64,000 nt of DNA from Funiculus sociatus GB2-C1 (GCF_039962115.1 NZ_JAMPKJ010000023.1:24079-88078), one strand, 5' to 3'. Positions 17,237 through 26,772 are shown, counted from the first letter of the stretch. Notes: generated by a model from the sequence alone, not told the origin. Made by a program: numbers and translations.

Positions 17237-17599
17237 ATGCCGCCCGAAGCGCCCCTGCCATCGTCCAGCGATGAAGTAGATTTAAGCCAAGAAATCGCAG
17301 AAGTTGAGCAAAATCTTGCCCTCCTCAAAGAACGTTATGCTCAAGTGCAGCAAGACACGCAGCGTCAGGGTGAACTTCAGCAGCGTTTAAACTCTGTGCA
17401 GAAAGAATTACGTCGCAACCGATCCCAGGAAGTGCAAGCCGAGTTACAGCGCCTCAAACAAGAACTCGAAACCATAGAATTTAACCTAGAAAGCCGTCTA
17501 TTTTCTTGGGACGCTTTTAAAGAACCTTTTTGGCAAGCTGTCCGCTTTGCAGGACTGGGCATTGTTGTAGGCTGGATACTAAAGTCCTGTGCTGGATAG
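17237..17599 (+). CDS. Coiled-coil protein with C-terminal membrane anchor (120 aa)
   Basis: The family is not recognised. Residues about 15-85 form a long coiled coil (heptads in EVEQNLALLKERYAQVQQDT and QAELQRLKQELETIEFNLES). A conserved-looking WDAFKEPFWQAVRFAG leads into a hydrophobic C-terminal helix (about 100-118). This suggests a tail-anchored protein with a cytoplasmic coil. It ends 24 bp before asnS on the same strand and is probably co-transcribed with it. No clear ribosome binding site precedes the ATG. Confidence 0.72.
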   Translation: MPPEAPLPSSSDEVDLSQEIAEVEQNLALLKERYAQVQQDTQRQGELQQRLNSVQKELRRNRSQEVQAELQRLKQELETIEFNLESRLFSWDAFKEPFWQAVRFAGLGIVVGWILKSCAG

Positions 17600-17623
17600 A
17601 TTGGTTTTGGGCGAGGTAGAAAT

Positions 17624-19012
17624 ATGGTGAAGCGGATTGTAGATATTTTACGAAATGGTCAACCTGAAGAATCTGTCACAGTTCAGGGCTGGGTACGCAC
17701 GAAACGGGAATCGAAGGAATTTGCCTTTCTGGAAGTCAATGATGGCTCATCAATGGCTAACCTGCAAGTTGTACTCAATCAGGATCTGCCAAACTACGCC
17801 GAGGTAATTAAGCAGCTAAATACGGGTGCATCCGTAGAAATTGCTGGGGTGCTAGTACCTTCTCTGGGGAAAGGACAGCGGATTGAGTTAAAGGCCCAAA
17901 CGGTGAAAGTCTACGGGGAGGCTGATCCCGAAAGTTATCCCCTGCAAAAGAAACGCCACTCGTTTGAGTTTTTGCGGACAATTGGACACTTGCGATCGCG
18001 TACTAATTCCTTTGGCGCAGTTTTCCGCGTCCGCAACGCCTGCTCTTACGCCATCCACCAATTTTTTCAAGAGCGGGGATTCCTCTGGATTCACACTCCC
18101 ATCATCAGCGCTAGCGACTGTGAAGGCGCGGGAGAGATGTTTACCGTCACCAGCCTCAACCTGAAGAATGTCCCCCGCACAGAGGCTCAAGAGGTCGATT
18201 ACAGCCAAGATTTCTTCGGTCGTCCCGCTTACCTCACCGTCAGCGGACAACTGGAAGCCGAAGTTATGGCGATGGCTTTTAGCAATGTATACACTTTTGG
18301 CCCCACTTTCCGGGCAGAAAACTCTAACACTTCTCGCCACTTGGCAGAATTTTGGATGGTGGAGCCTGAGATGGCTTTTTGCGACTTGGAAGGCGATATG
18401 GATTTAGCCGAAGCCTTCCTGAAGCACATTTTCAAGTATGTGATGGAAACTTGCCCAGAAGACATGGAGTTTTTCAATCAGCGAATTGATAACTCCGTTC
18501 TCGCCACCGCTGAAAATATTATCAATAACCAGTTTGAGCGCCTGACTTATACGGATGCGATCGCGCTCCTTGAAAAAACTGATAAAACCTTTGAGTATCC
18601 CGTCAAATGGGGCTTGGATTTGCAGTCAGAACACGAACGTTATCTGGCAGAAGAAGTATTCAAGAAACCCGTCATCCTCACCGATTACCCAACAGAAATA
18701 AAAGCCTTTTATATGCGCCTAAACGACGACGAAAAAACCGTTCGGGCGATGGATATCCTCGCTCCAAAAATAGGCGAAATTATTGGTGGTTCGCAGCGAG
18801 AAGAACGTTTGGAAGTTTTACAGCGCCGAATAGAAGCTCAAGGTTTAAATCCGGCTGATTATTGGTGGTATCTCGACTTACGCCGATACGGAACTGTACC
18901 TCATGCTGGCTTTGGTTTAGGCTTTGAAAGATTGGTGCAATTTATGACCGGAATGGGCAATATCCGAGATGTAATTCCTTTCCCACGTGCGCCTTTGACT
19001 GTGGATTTTTAA
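17624..19012 (+). CDS. asnS: Asparaginyl-tRNA synthetase
   Basis: This class IIb synthetase joins asparagine to tRNA-Asn. An N-terminal OB-fold anticodon-binding domain (about 1-110, [20 protein letters not shown]) precedes the catalytic domain. Motif 2 is [20 protein letters not shown] and motif 3 is [20 protein letters not shown]. The ending [16 protein letters not shown] is typical of AsnRS and not of AspRS. The length (462 aa) is normal. It lies just downstream of the small coiled-coil gene. Confidence 0.97.
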   Translation: MVKRIVDILRNGQPEESVTVQGWVRTKRESKEFAFLEVNDGSSMANLQVVLNQDLPNYAEVIKQLNTGASVEIAGVLVPSLGKGQRIELKAQTVKVYGEADPESYPLQKKRHSFEFLRTIGHLRSRTNSFGAVFRVRNACSYAIHQFFQERGFLWIHTPIISASDCEGAGEMFTVTSLNLKNVPRTEAQEVDYSQDFFGRPAYLTVSGQLEAEVMAMAFSNVYTFGPTFRAENSNTSRHLAEFWMVEPEMAFCDLEGDMDLAEAFLKHIFKYVMETCPEDMEFFNQRIDNSVLATAENIINNQFERLTYTDAIALLEKTDKTFEYPVKWGLDLQSEHERYLAEEVFKKPVILTDYPTEIKAFYMRLNDDEKTVRAMDILAPKIGEIIGGSQREERLEVLQRRIEAQGLNPADYWWYLDLRRYGTVPHAGFGLGFERLVQFMTGMGNIRDVIPFPRAPLTVDF

Positions 19013-19029
19013 GCAGTAGCTGCAATAAT

Positions 19030-19649
19030 TCTTATTGCCGAAAACGTAACTACTCTCAGGTAGAGGATAAATTTAACCTCACGCAAGCAGACAGCGACGA
19101 ATTTTTCTCTGAATAGTTTGAGGGTTTGCCTGAAATTACCGACCAGGAAACAGAAACCTTGGATAGGGGAAAAAAAGATACTACTACCACAGGAAAGGAG
19201 GGCCTTTAGCGGAAGGAGCCGTTAATTTAATGGTTTTGTCTCCGCTACTGGAACTCGGTGGTTTTTACGATTATCCCTTTACAAGAAGTGCGGAACCAAC
19301 GGTACAAATCTCCGTTGAAGACAAAGAGGAAATCTATCGGGGACGTATTGATGTTTTAGTGCTACAAGAGCAATTATGGGTTTTGGTAGTTGAGTCGAAG
19401 CGTACAAACTTCGCGTTCTCTTAGGCAATACCGCAGGCTCTAACCTATATGATGGCTAGTCCCAATTCTGACAGACCAACTTTTGGAATGGTGACTAATG
19501 GCGAAACTTTCATGTTCATAAAGTTGGTTAAACAAGGCAAACCGCAGTATGCTTTGTCAGATGATTTCTCCCTCTACCGTTGTCGCAATCAATTGTATGA
19601 TGTAGTGCGGGTGTTAAGACGAAGTGGGAGAGCGATCGCGCATTCCTGA
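19030..19649 (+). pseudogene. Dead HsdR-N domain gene (type I restriction R-subunit N-terminal type)
   Basis: The remains of one gene can be read across several lesions. EDKFNLTQADSDEFFSE is followed by TAG where Trp is expected, then FEGLPEITDQETETLDR; a frameshift follows; MVLSPLLELGGFYDYPF to RGRIDVLVLQEQLWVLVVES continues to a TAG at 19422; and QALTYMMASPNSDRPTFGMV ends at 19649 in the same frame. The nuclease residues (Asp in GRIDVLV; Glu-Ser-Lys) are still there. Intact cyanobacterial relatives are about 200 residues and stand alone without HsdM or HsdS. At least two stops and one frameshift show that it is inactive. Confidence 0.82.
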
Positions 19650-19826
19650 TTCGCTTGGTTTTAGGCTCAAGATTTACGACTGGCGGACGTTTGTGAGCCT
19701 CAGCCGAACAATGAACTGTGGTTTAAAGCAAAATGTTTTAAATCGTAGATATAGCAATTTGTTTATGGCTGGTGAACGCCCATAAAACCGATAAATTTAT
19801 CGAAACCGGGTTAAAACACAGCATTT

Positions 19827-20543
19827 TTACAACTGTAAATTAACTGGATCGCGTTGTCGCCGATAGTGTAAAAAAACTTCCTGTTCAATTGTATGAACTG
19901 ACAATAATTCCAGACGAGGTGCCAAATCTGGCAAAAATCCCGAACCTTCCACAGGTGTAGGCGCTGTTGCACCCCCCAGAATCACCGGACACACAGTTAG
20001 CCACAATTCATCGATCAAATCAGCTGCAAACAGTGATGCTACCAGTTCCCCGCCCCCCAAAACAGCCAAATTTTGCAAACCCAACTCCGAAAACTGGGCA
20101 AAAGTAGCAATCCAGTTGAATCCCTCTCTTGTCACCTCAACCACCAACACCCGCTCAAATTCTGCGCGTCCTTCCCAGCGTCTAGCACCAGCATCTGTCG
20201 TAAGCAACCATCGGGGTACAGGTTGACGAAAAAAGCGCCATTCGGGATCTAAATCCCCTAAAGAGGAGCAAACAATTTGCACAGGCTGCGGCGATTTGCC
20301 ACACTGTAGTCGTAAGGTGAGCAGTTCTGGATTAGAAACGCTCAATGTTGTCCCATAAGCGCGGAGAGTACCTGCACCAAACAAAACGCCATCAGCTTGA
20401 GAAACTTGTTTTTCCAAGTGAATGCGATCGCTACCAGAAGAAAACCTTGCGCGATCGCGCCGCACATCCGCAATCTTGCCATCAGCACTCATAGCTAAAA
20501 CAACCGTCGTCGAAGGGCGTTTCCCGGCAAGATTTGCAGTCAT
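19827..20543 (-). CDS. RibD C-terminal domain reductase (dihydrofolate reductase fold)
   Basis: The protein (238 aa) is a stand-alone RibD-C/DHFR-like reductase. VVLAMSADGKIAD at the N-terminus and VLFGAGTLRAYG are typical substrate and NADPH-binding signatures; LAVLGGGELVASLFAADLID and LTVCPVILGG complete the fold. Members reduce the ribosyl side chain of the pyrimidine intermediate in riboflavin synthesis or act on related pterins. The deaminase half of bifunctional RibD is absent here. Cyanobacteria commonly have such a separate reductase. It stands alone; ribE is about 34 kb away in this window. Confidence 0.85.
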   Translation of the reverse strand: MTANLAGKRPSTTVVLAMSADGKIADVRRDRARFSSGSDRIHLEKQVSQADGVLFGAGTLRAYGTTLSVSNPELLTLRLQCGKSPQPVQIVCSSLGDLDPEWRFFRQPVPRWLLTTDAGARRWEGRAEFERVLVVEVTREGFNWIATFAQFSELGLQNLAVLGGGELVASLFAADLIDELWLTVCPVILGGATAPTPVEGSGFLPDLAPRLELLSVHTIEQEVFLHYRRQRDPVNLQL

Positions 20544-20811
20544 GGCTGCTGAAGGCGATAAAATAATTAATTTTACATTAATTATTTTTTATACTGAGGT
20601 ATTTGGTGTAGAAATTCTGCAAAGTCAACCTCCCCAGGCTATACGAGAATCAAAGAACCGTTCTAGGATGTAATGGATCTGTCAGAAAGTATCGCTTGCC
20701 CGACACGATTAACCAAGAAAAAAAGTAGGCTAATCAATACCCCATTCTGGCAAGGTGAGTTATTTATAGTTGTTACAGCTTGGGTTTTACACCTCAAATT
20801 AGAGACTTCCT

Positions 20812-22890
20812 ATGGCTAAGCCGGGTCAATCCTCCTTCCGTCGCATCCTGCTGTCACGCATTTTGCTTTTGAGCGTCCCGGTGCTACTGATGGGGGTGTA
20901 TGTAACCTACAGAAAAGCACGATCTAGCATACTGGAAACAGCTCGCCAAAATCTTACCGAAAGCGCGGTTAAGAAAGGAGAGAGCATTAGCGAGTCAATC
21001 AAAACGCTCTCTACCAACCTGGTGAGTGCAAGTGAATCAGTGGTGCTGCAATCGGGATCGCCATACCAAAAGCAAGAATTTTTAGACCAACTCGCCAAAC
21101 AATTGCCTACGCAAGTCCAGTGCCTTCAGCTGGTCAGCATCGACACCCAAAATCTTGCCGCTAGCACTTGCGGGGAACAGGCAATTAGTGGGTTTTCAGC
21201 TTCTGAGTGGTCACAGCAAGAAACAGCATTACTCTTAGACCCCTCTCAAGTCCAGGTGAAAGCGCTACTTCCGGGAACCTCACCGTTAGATTCTACTGCC
21301 AAGCCGAGTAAAAACGCCTCAAAAAGCCAACTCAGGTTGGTTTTAAGTGCGCCTGTTTATGACAGCGCAGGTTCCCTCCGTTATGCCCTGAGCGTCCAGT
21401 CAGCCTTGCTTAAACAAGAACGAGGCAAGCCGGGGTCTTTGGTGGGCTATCCGGTCGTGATTGCCCAGGATGGAACGATTTTGGCGCATCCAATCGTCCA
21501 GCGAGTTGGGCGAAATATTGAGCAGGAGGCAGATGGCGAAAGGCTCAAAACGGTGATGAAGAATGCGATCGCCGAGCAACCGCCAAACTTTCTCCACCTG
21601 TTCTCTTTTGAAAAAAATGGTGTAGAACTACTAGCTGGCTACTCCGCAATTTCCAGTCCCATTACCACCCAGCCAGATCACAAGTGGATTATCTTAGCCG
21701 TCACTCGCCTAGACAGCGCCCTTTCTGGTCTGACAGAAATTCAACAAGTTCTGGTGGTTCTGACATTTGGCTTAATCGCCGCTAGCCTGTTAGCAACCCT
21801 GTATATATCTCGCGAACTGGCGCTACCTCTGGAGCAATTGCGAGATTACGCCGGAACTGAGGGACACCTACACTCGATAGACCGAGTTCCCCACAACTTC
21901 AAAATTCGAGAGTTCAATCAATTATCTGAAGCCCTCGATAGTATGGTAGAGCGGCTCAAAGCTTGGGCAGAAGAACTCGAAACCGCATGGAAAGAAGCAC
22001 AAGCAGCTAACCAACTGAAAAATGAGTTTCTGGCGAATACTTCCCATGAATTAAGAACCCCTCTAAATGCCATCATTGGCTGCATCCGACTGGTACGGGA
22101 TGACTGCTGCGATGATCGAGAAGAGGAAATGGATTTTTTACAGCGAGCCGATGATGCAGCGATTCACCTGCTGGGAATTATCAATGATGTTTTGGACATT
22201 GCAAAAATTGAAGCAGGCAAGCTTTCTGTAGTCTTAGAGCCACTTGATTTGCGAAAGTTGCTCAAGGATGTGATAGATTTACAGGCTGTTCAAATTCATC
22301 AGAAAGGTTTACAGTTCATTACGCCAGACGTGCAAGAGCCGATTACTGTCCATGCTGATCCCGCAAAGCTCAAGCAGGTGCTGCTGAATGTCGTTGGCAA
22401 CGCCACGAAGTTCACCGACAAAGGCAGCATCACTATTACCATCCGCATAGAGAAACATCATGGCAAACAGGCTGTGGGCAGCCTCTCCTCCCCTAGCCCT
22501 TCCTTAGTACGAGGGCAAGAGGCAAGACCTGAAGAATCCGTCTCTAGCCTTTCTCGCAGCCTCTCGCCAACAGCCTTCAGTTCTGCAAAAGAACGCCTTT
22601 CACCGCCTTTGCTTGTTGTTGTGACGGTTCAGGATACCGGGATAGGTATTGAACCGGCTCAACAGCATAAACTCTTTCGCCCCTTTGTGATGATTGATGG
22701 TACAACCACGCGCAAGTTTGGCGGCACAGGACTTGGCCTTGCTATTTCCCGAAACTTAATGGAATTAATGGGAGGTAGCATTACTTTGTCGAGTGCTGGC
22801 ATAGGTTTTGGCACGGCGGTTGAGATTACTTTGCCTCTATTAGATCCTTCAGCTTTGCCAATTGAATCTACCAATGGAGCTAAAAATTAA
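20812..22890 (+). CDS. Membrane-bound hybrid-free sensor histidine kinase (Cache-HAMP-HisKA-HATPase)
   Basis: An N-terminal membrane helix (about 12-32), a large periplasmic sensor of dCache type (about 35-310), a second helix (about 313-335) and a HAMP region lead into the kinase. The H box is NTSHELRTPLNAIIG with the phospho-accepting His at 412. LKQVLLNVVGNATKFTDKG is the N box, VQDTGIGIEPAQQHKLF the G1 box and GGTGLGLAISRNLMELMGG the G2 box. A Ser/Pro-rich insert of about 45 residues (nt 22465-22610) separates the N and G1 boxes and looks like an in-frame repeat insertion. No response regulator is adjacent, so it is an orphan kinase; the ligand is unknown. Confidence 0.93.
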   Translation: MAKPGQSSFRRILLSRILLLSVPVLLMGVYVTYRKARSSILETARQNLTESAVKKGESISESIKTLSTNLVSASESVVLQSGSPYQKQEFLDQLAKQLPTQVQCLQLVSIDTQNLAASTCGEQAISGFSASEWSQQETALLLDPSQVQVKALLPGTSPLDSTAKPSKNASKSQLRLVLSAPVYDSAGSLRYALSVQSALLKQERGKPGSLVGYPVVIAQDGTILAHPIVQRVGRNIEQEADGERLKTVMKNAIAEQPPNFLHLFSFEKNGVELLAGYSAISSPITTQPDHKWIILAVTRLDSALSGLTEIQQVLVVLTFGLIAASLLATLYISRELALPLEQLRDYAGTEGHLHSIDRVPHNFKIREFNQLSEALDSMVERLKAWAEELETAWKEAQAANQLKNEFLANTSHELRTPLNAIIGCIRLVRDDCCDDREEEMDFLQRADDAAIHLLGIINDVLDIAKIEAGKLSVVLEPLDLRKLLKDVIDLQAVQIHQKGLQFITPDVQEPITVHADPAKLKQVLLNVVGNATKFTDKGSITITIRIEKHHGKQAVGSLSSPSPSLVRGQEARPEESVSSLSRSLSPTAFSSAKERLSPPLLVVVTVQDTGIGIEPAQQHKLFRPFVMIDGTTTRKFGGTGLGLAISRNLMELMGGSITLSSAGIGFGTAVEITLPLLDPSALPIESTNGAKN

Positions 22891-22911
22891 GAAGGAAAAA
22901 TTGAACAATCC

Positions 22912-24024
22912 CTAATTTTTAATTGCCTGGGGAACTATAACTGTTCGTCCTCCCTGTTGCAAGGATTCGCTCAAACAACTGAGAATCTGTACTAGCTGGA
23001 CACCAACCCATCCAGAAGAAATCTCAGAAGGTTGGTTTTGGCGGATAGATAAAAGAAAGCGATCGCAAACTCTTCCTAATGGTTCGCCCGGTTCCAGGCT
23101 AACCACTTCAAGGCTTTGATTAACTGGCGTGTAAGGACTACTATCGGTTTTTTCAAACCGTCCATGCTGAATAGTTAGGGGTGTCTCTGTCTGTAACTCA
23201 TCAAAAATCAAAGTTCCCTCACTTCCCGCTACACACAAACGTCGCTGTTTATCAGGATTAAGCCAGCACAGATGAATAAATGCTTGAAAGCCACTGGGGT
23301 AGGTAAGCGTTACCCAAACTAAATCAGCCAAACCGCTTGTATTTTGACCCCCCTTTTTTAGCGGGGATTGAGGGGTATCGGATTGTGGATTTGGGATTTG
23401 GGATTCCGCTTCCTGTAGCCAGACAGTACCAGTGGCTTGCACTTGAGTAGGTGTTTCCGAAAGCCAGTTGTTAAAAATAGCGATGTCGTGAATGGCTAAG
23501 TCCCATAAAGCATCAACATCAAAGCGCACTGGCCCTAAATGAGTACGGGCGGCGTAACCATAACGCAAATCTCCCAAAATGCCTGAGAGAACTACAGCTT
23601 TGCCACGCTCAACAGCCGGGTGAAACAAATAGGTGTGGTCTACAAAAAGTTGCCGCTGCTGTTGTTGAGCTAACTCGCACAGTTGCAAAGATTCAGATGG
23701 GTCGAGGGTAAGAGGTTTTTCTGCCAGGACGTGATAGCCAAGACGTAAAGCATCAGCGATCAGATTGTAGTGCGAAGAAGCTGGGGTAGCGATCGCTACT
23801 GCCTGAACTTCTGGCATCAAGCGCACTTGTGACCACTCAGTTGCCAGAACAACATCAGAGTTCAACTCAAACCGCTTTTTTACTGCCTCCAAGCGATCGC
23901 GGCTATGGTCTACCACCGCCACCAGGCGAACTTGGGGATGCTCCAGAAAATTTCGCACCAAGTGTACTCCCCATCGCCCAGCGCCCAACACAGCAACCCC
24001 AATCCTCTCTAAGCTATCAGCCAT
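22912..24024 (-). CDS. Gfo/Idh/MocA family NAD(P)-dependent oxidoreductase
   Basis: The N-terminal Rossmann fold (IGVAVLGAGRWGVHLVRNFL) and the catalytic Lys in HVLAEKPLTLDP define the family, which oxidises or reduces sugar hydroxyls. HDIAIFNNWL supplies the usual active-site His. The second domain carries a short insert (residues about 206-228, nt 23340-23405) made from cyanobacterial repeat DNA in frame (SQIPNPQ... PLKKGG), placed in a surface loop. The rest of the 370 residues is intact. It converges on the histidine kinase gene with a 21 bp gap. The substrate is not predictable; such enzymes often serve polysaccharide synthesis. Confidence 0.88.
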   Translation of the reverse strand: MADSLERIGVAVLGAGRWGVHLVRNFLEHPQVRLVAVVDHSRDRLEAVKKRFELNSDVVLATEWSQVRLMPEVQAVAIATPASSHYNLIADALRLGYHVLAEKPLTLDPSESLQLCELAQQQQRQLFVDHTYLFHPAVERGKAVVLSGILGDLRYGYAARTHLGPVRFDVDALWDLAIHDIAIFNNWLSETPTQVQATGTVWLQEAESQIPNPQSDTPQSPLKKGGQNTSGLADLVWVTLTYPSGFQAFIHLCWLNPDKQRRLCVAGSEGTLIFDELQTETPLTIQHGRFEKTDSSPYTPVNQSLEVVSLEPGEPLGRVCDRFLLSIRQNQPSEISSGWVGVQLVQILSCLSESLQQGGRTVIVPQAIKN

Positions 24025-24077
24025 TAATTTAAACTTTGAACAATCAGTTTAAACTCCAGAATAACTTCTGACCGAAC

Positions 24078-24278
24078 TGGGGACTAGGGGATTGGGGGCT
24101 GGGGATTGGGGACTGGGGACTAGGGGCTGGGGATTGGGGACTGGGGACTGGGGACTGGGAACTAGGGGCTAGGGACTAGGGGCTAGGGGCTAGCGACTGG
24201 GAACTAGGGGCTAGGTAAGACTTTTTCCCAATTCCCAATTCCCAATCCCCAATTCCCAATTCCCAATCCCCAATCCCT
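24078..24278. repeat. Heptamer STRR tract (two opposed arrays)
   Basis: From 24078 to 24215 variants of the 7-mer GGGGACT / GGGGATT / GGGGCTA repeat in tandem; from 24227 to 24278 the strand bias flips to CCCAATT / CCCAATC units. These short tandem repeats are typical of filamentous cyanobacteria. The two arrays can pair, giving a long imperfect hairpin right at the 3' end of rnc. Confidence 0.85.
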
Positions 24279-24991
24279 CATTCTTCATCCCCTATGCTTA
24301 AAAAAGCCTCCTTAGCCGCAGCTTGTTCGGCAGCTTTTTTAGAGTGTCCTTTGCCTTGACCTAATAGCCGCCCCTGAAACCAAACCTCAGCTGAGAACCG
24401 CTCTGGATCGCCATGAAACCGTCTGGTTTCCTTGACGCGATACTCTGGAAGTGTTTGGTAATGGGCTTGCGTCCATTCTTGCAGGGCATCTTTATAATTT
24501 TGGTAGGCTGGGTCAGTGCGGATTTCTGATGACAGATATTTAAAGTGAGGGTCAAGCCACGGGCGCACCAGTTCCAATGTATGCGTACTTAGGTAGAGTG
24601 CGCCCAGCACAGCTTCAAAAGCGTCTGCCATCCGCGATGTCAAACCTGCTTTATCGCCAGCAGCACTTTCCGAAACCAGTAGGTAGCGATCCAGCCCATA
24701 ACTATCAGCAATTCGGGCGAGAGTGCGATCGCTCACCAATACCTTCCGAATCGCCGAAAACTCACCCACCGAACAATTCGGATAAATTTCCCATAACAAC
24801 TCAGAAGCCGCCATCCGCACTACTGCATCCCCCAAAAACTCCAGTTGCTCATAATTTCCCGATGGCGAGACTGTTGGGTGCGTCAGCGCCAAATCAAGAA
24901 GCGACCATTGCACTGGTGCCTGTTCTGGGAGTCCCAATTTTTGAATGAATTTCTCCAGTTGCTTCTGACGGCGAGGATCTTTGAAAGTCAT
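24278..24991 (-). CDS. rnc: Ribonuclease III
   Basis: The 237-residue protein cuts double-stranded RNA in rRNA and mRNA processing. The RNase III signature NYEQLEFLGDAVVRM contains the catalytic Glu and Asp, and MADAFEAVLGALYLS contains the second metal-binding Asp/Glu pair. A double-stranded RNA-binding domain (about 163-232) ends with GHSKKAAEQAAAKEAFLSIG. The length is normal. Its stop codon abuts the heptamer tract. The gene lies just downstream of rnpB on the same strand, so two RNA-processing genes sit together. Confidence 0.96.
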   Translation of the reverse strand: MTFKDPRRQKQLEKFIQKLGLPEQAPVQWSLLDLALTHPTVSPSGNYEQLEFLGDAVVRMAASELLWEIYPNCSVGEFSAIRKVLVSDRTLARIADSYGLDRYLLVSESAAGDKAGLTSRMADAFEAVLGALYLSTHTLELVRPWLDPHFKYLSSEIRTDPAYQNYKDALQEWTQAHYQTLPEYRVKETRRFHGDPERFSAEVWFQGRLLGQGKGHSKKAAEQAAAKEAFLSIGDEE

Positions 24992-25094
24992 AAACCGATA
25001 TAGGGGCGAAGCATTGCCACTGAATAATTGCCTGAGATTAATTACAATTTTTGCTCACAAATGCTTTGCCCTAAAATCCCAAATCAAAAATATA

Positions 25095-25496
25095 GGGAGA
25101 GAGTTGGACATAAGCCGGGTTCTGTTCTACCTAGCAGCTGTGCCGCCAGGAGGGCGGTTATCTATCTGGGACACCTGTTACCAGATGCCTCAAGCGGTTA
25201 AAGTAGCGGAACCGGGAAAAGACCAACCGTGGTTCCTACCTTGCTCCCAACCGGGGTTTACCGAGCCAGCGCCTCTCGACGCTGCTGGTGCGCTCTTACC
25301 GCACCTTTGCACCCTTACCAAGCAATTTTGAATCTAAAATCCAAAATCCAAAATTGGTTGGCGGTATCTTTCTGTGGCACTATCCTCACGGTCGCCCGCA
25401 CTGGGCGTTACCCAGCAAGTTTGGTCTTTCGGGAGTCCGGACTTTCCTCAGACTCGGTATGAACGAGTCCGCAACCACCTGCGCCTACTCTCTCCC
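25095..25496 (-). ncRNA. rnpB: RNase P RNA
   Basis: The minus strand reads as a type A RNase P RNA, the catalytic RNA that trims the 5' ends of tRNAs. The 5' end GGGAGAGAGT pairs with ACTCTCTCCC at the 3' end to form P1. The conserved block GAGGAAAGTCCGGACTCCC (about 25428-25447) is the CR-I region, and the 3' part has GGTAAACCCC and AACCCGGCTTATG. The length is about 402 nt. One variable helix contains heptamer STRR units (25331-25356), a known habit of rnpB in some filamentous cyanobacteria. The ends are set by the P1 pairing. Confidence 0.95.
25331..25356. repeat. STRR heptamers inside rnpB
   Basis: About three units of the AAAATCC/AAAATCT heptamer followed by AAAATTGG lie inside the RNase P RNA gene, in a variable loop away from the catalytic core. 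The same units occur between genes at 40478-40535 and 55497-55610. Confidence 0.8.
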
Positions 25497-25676
25497 AACA
25501 TCCAGTGTTGCATAATCTCAAGCGCTATTCTATTACCGGAATTATCACTTTGCTTTCCGACATTTTTCAGCATAAATACTCAATTTCAGTAAAACTTAAA
25601 GAACAACAGCGGAAATTAGATTATCCTGATAAAAGAACTTTTAATGTAACTTTACAATTTGACTGATAAAGAAAAT

Positions 25677-26555
25677 ATGAGATGCATCATTAACCGCCGC
25701 GCTCAGTTTTCAGCAAGTCATCGGTACTGGTTGCCAGAACTGAGTGAAGCAGAGAATATTGAGCGCTTTGGTCGCTGCACTCAGTCGCCTGGACACGGAC
25801 ACAATTATGTTCTCTTTGTCTCCTTGGCGGGCGAACTGGATCAGTATGGCATGGTGCAGAACTTGTCACAGGTAAAACGGGTTATCAAGCAGGAAGTCAC
25901 CAGCCAGTTAGACTTCTCTTATCTAAACGATGCTTGGTCGGAATTTCAACAAACTCTACCCACAACAGAAAATCTAGCGCGAACCATTTGGCAGCGACTC
26001 GCTCCTCACTTACCGCTGGTAAATATTCAACTATTTGAACATCCTGAACTCTGGGCTGACTATCAAGGAAACGGTATGGAAGCTTATCTGACAATTTCTA
26101 CTCACTTTAGCGCTGCTCATCGGCTAGCGCTTCCCGATCTCAGTTATGAAGAAAACTGCGATATTTATGGCAAATGCGCTCGTCCCAATGGTCACGGTCA
26201 CAATTATCATCTGGAAGTGACGGTCAAAGGCGAAATTGACCCGCGCACTGGGATGCTTGTCGATTTAGGGGCTTTGCAAAAGGTAGTAGATGACTATGTG
26301 GTAGAGCCGTTCGATCATACGTTCCTGAACAAAGACATTGCCTATTTTGCCTTAGTTGTTCCCACGGCAGAAAACATCGCCGTGCATATTCGCAATCTTC
26401 TGTCTTCTCCAATTCGGGAACTAGGAGCTGAGCTACATAAGATAAAACTGGTTGAAAGCCCGAATAATTCTTGTGAAGTTTACTGCACTGACACCGTTGC
26501 AGACGCATCTGAGATGCAAAATAGCGATCGCGTTCTGACTCAGGTTTCCGCTTGA
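25677..26555 (+). CDS. Tandem 6-pyruvoyl-tetrahydropterin synthase / QueD-family protein
   Basis: Two PTPS domains are fused head to tail. Domain 1 (about 5-115) has AQFSASHRYW, CTQSPGHGHNY; domain 2 (about 145-265) has THFSAAHRL, CARPNGHGHNYHLEV. Each keeps the three zinc-binding His and the cysteine four or five residues before HGH. PTENLA/PTAENIA follows in each. The family includes PTPS, which makes 6-pyruvoyltetrahydropterin, and QueD, which makes carboxytetrahydropterin for queuosine. The fused form is frequent in cyanobacteria, and its exact product is unclear. A TTG six codons upstream is possible; the ATG at 25677 is preferred. Confidence 0.87.
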   Translation: MRCIINRRAQFSASHRYWLPELSEAENIERFGRCTQSPGHGHNYVLFVSLAGELDQYGMVQNLSQVKRVIKQEVTSQLDFSYLNDAWSEFQQTLPTTENLARTIWQRLAPHLPLVNIQLFEHPELWADYQGNGMEAYLTISTHFSAAHRLALPDLSYEENCDIYGKCARPNGHGHNYHLEVTVKGEIDPRTGMLVDLGALQKVVDDYVVEPFDHTFLNKDIAYFALVVPTAENIAVHIRNLLSSPIRELGAELHKIKLVESPNNSCEVYCTDTVADASEMQNSDRVLTQVSA

Positions 26556-26591
26556 GGGTTCAGCCGTCGCGATATCAATGAAAGCAGAATT

Positions 26592-26611
26592 AGGGAGGCT
26601 TTAGCCTCCCT
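26592..26611 (+). terminator. Intrinsic terminator after the PTPS-like gene
   Basis: AGGGAGGC and GCCTCCCT form a perfect 8-bp stem around TTTA, followed by TTGTTCTTC. It lies 36 bp after the stop codon. Confidence 0.75.
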
Positions 26612-26772
26612 TTGTTCTTCACACAAGCTTTTTGCTGCCTTTATCAAACTTTTTCCCAGAATCTGAGCAACTCATGGTAAATTAACTTGCCACTTTGGGA
26701 ACTATAGAAAGAGACAACAATAGCCTCATGCCGTTTCGCGGTGCTAGCGAATCAAGGTCTTGAGAGAAAAAA

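Noticed and set aside
24078..24278. Possible CRISPR array
   Set aside because: The units are 7 bp with no spacers of regular length and no cas genes; they are STRR heptamers.
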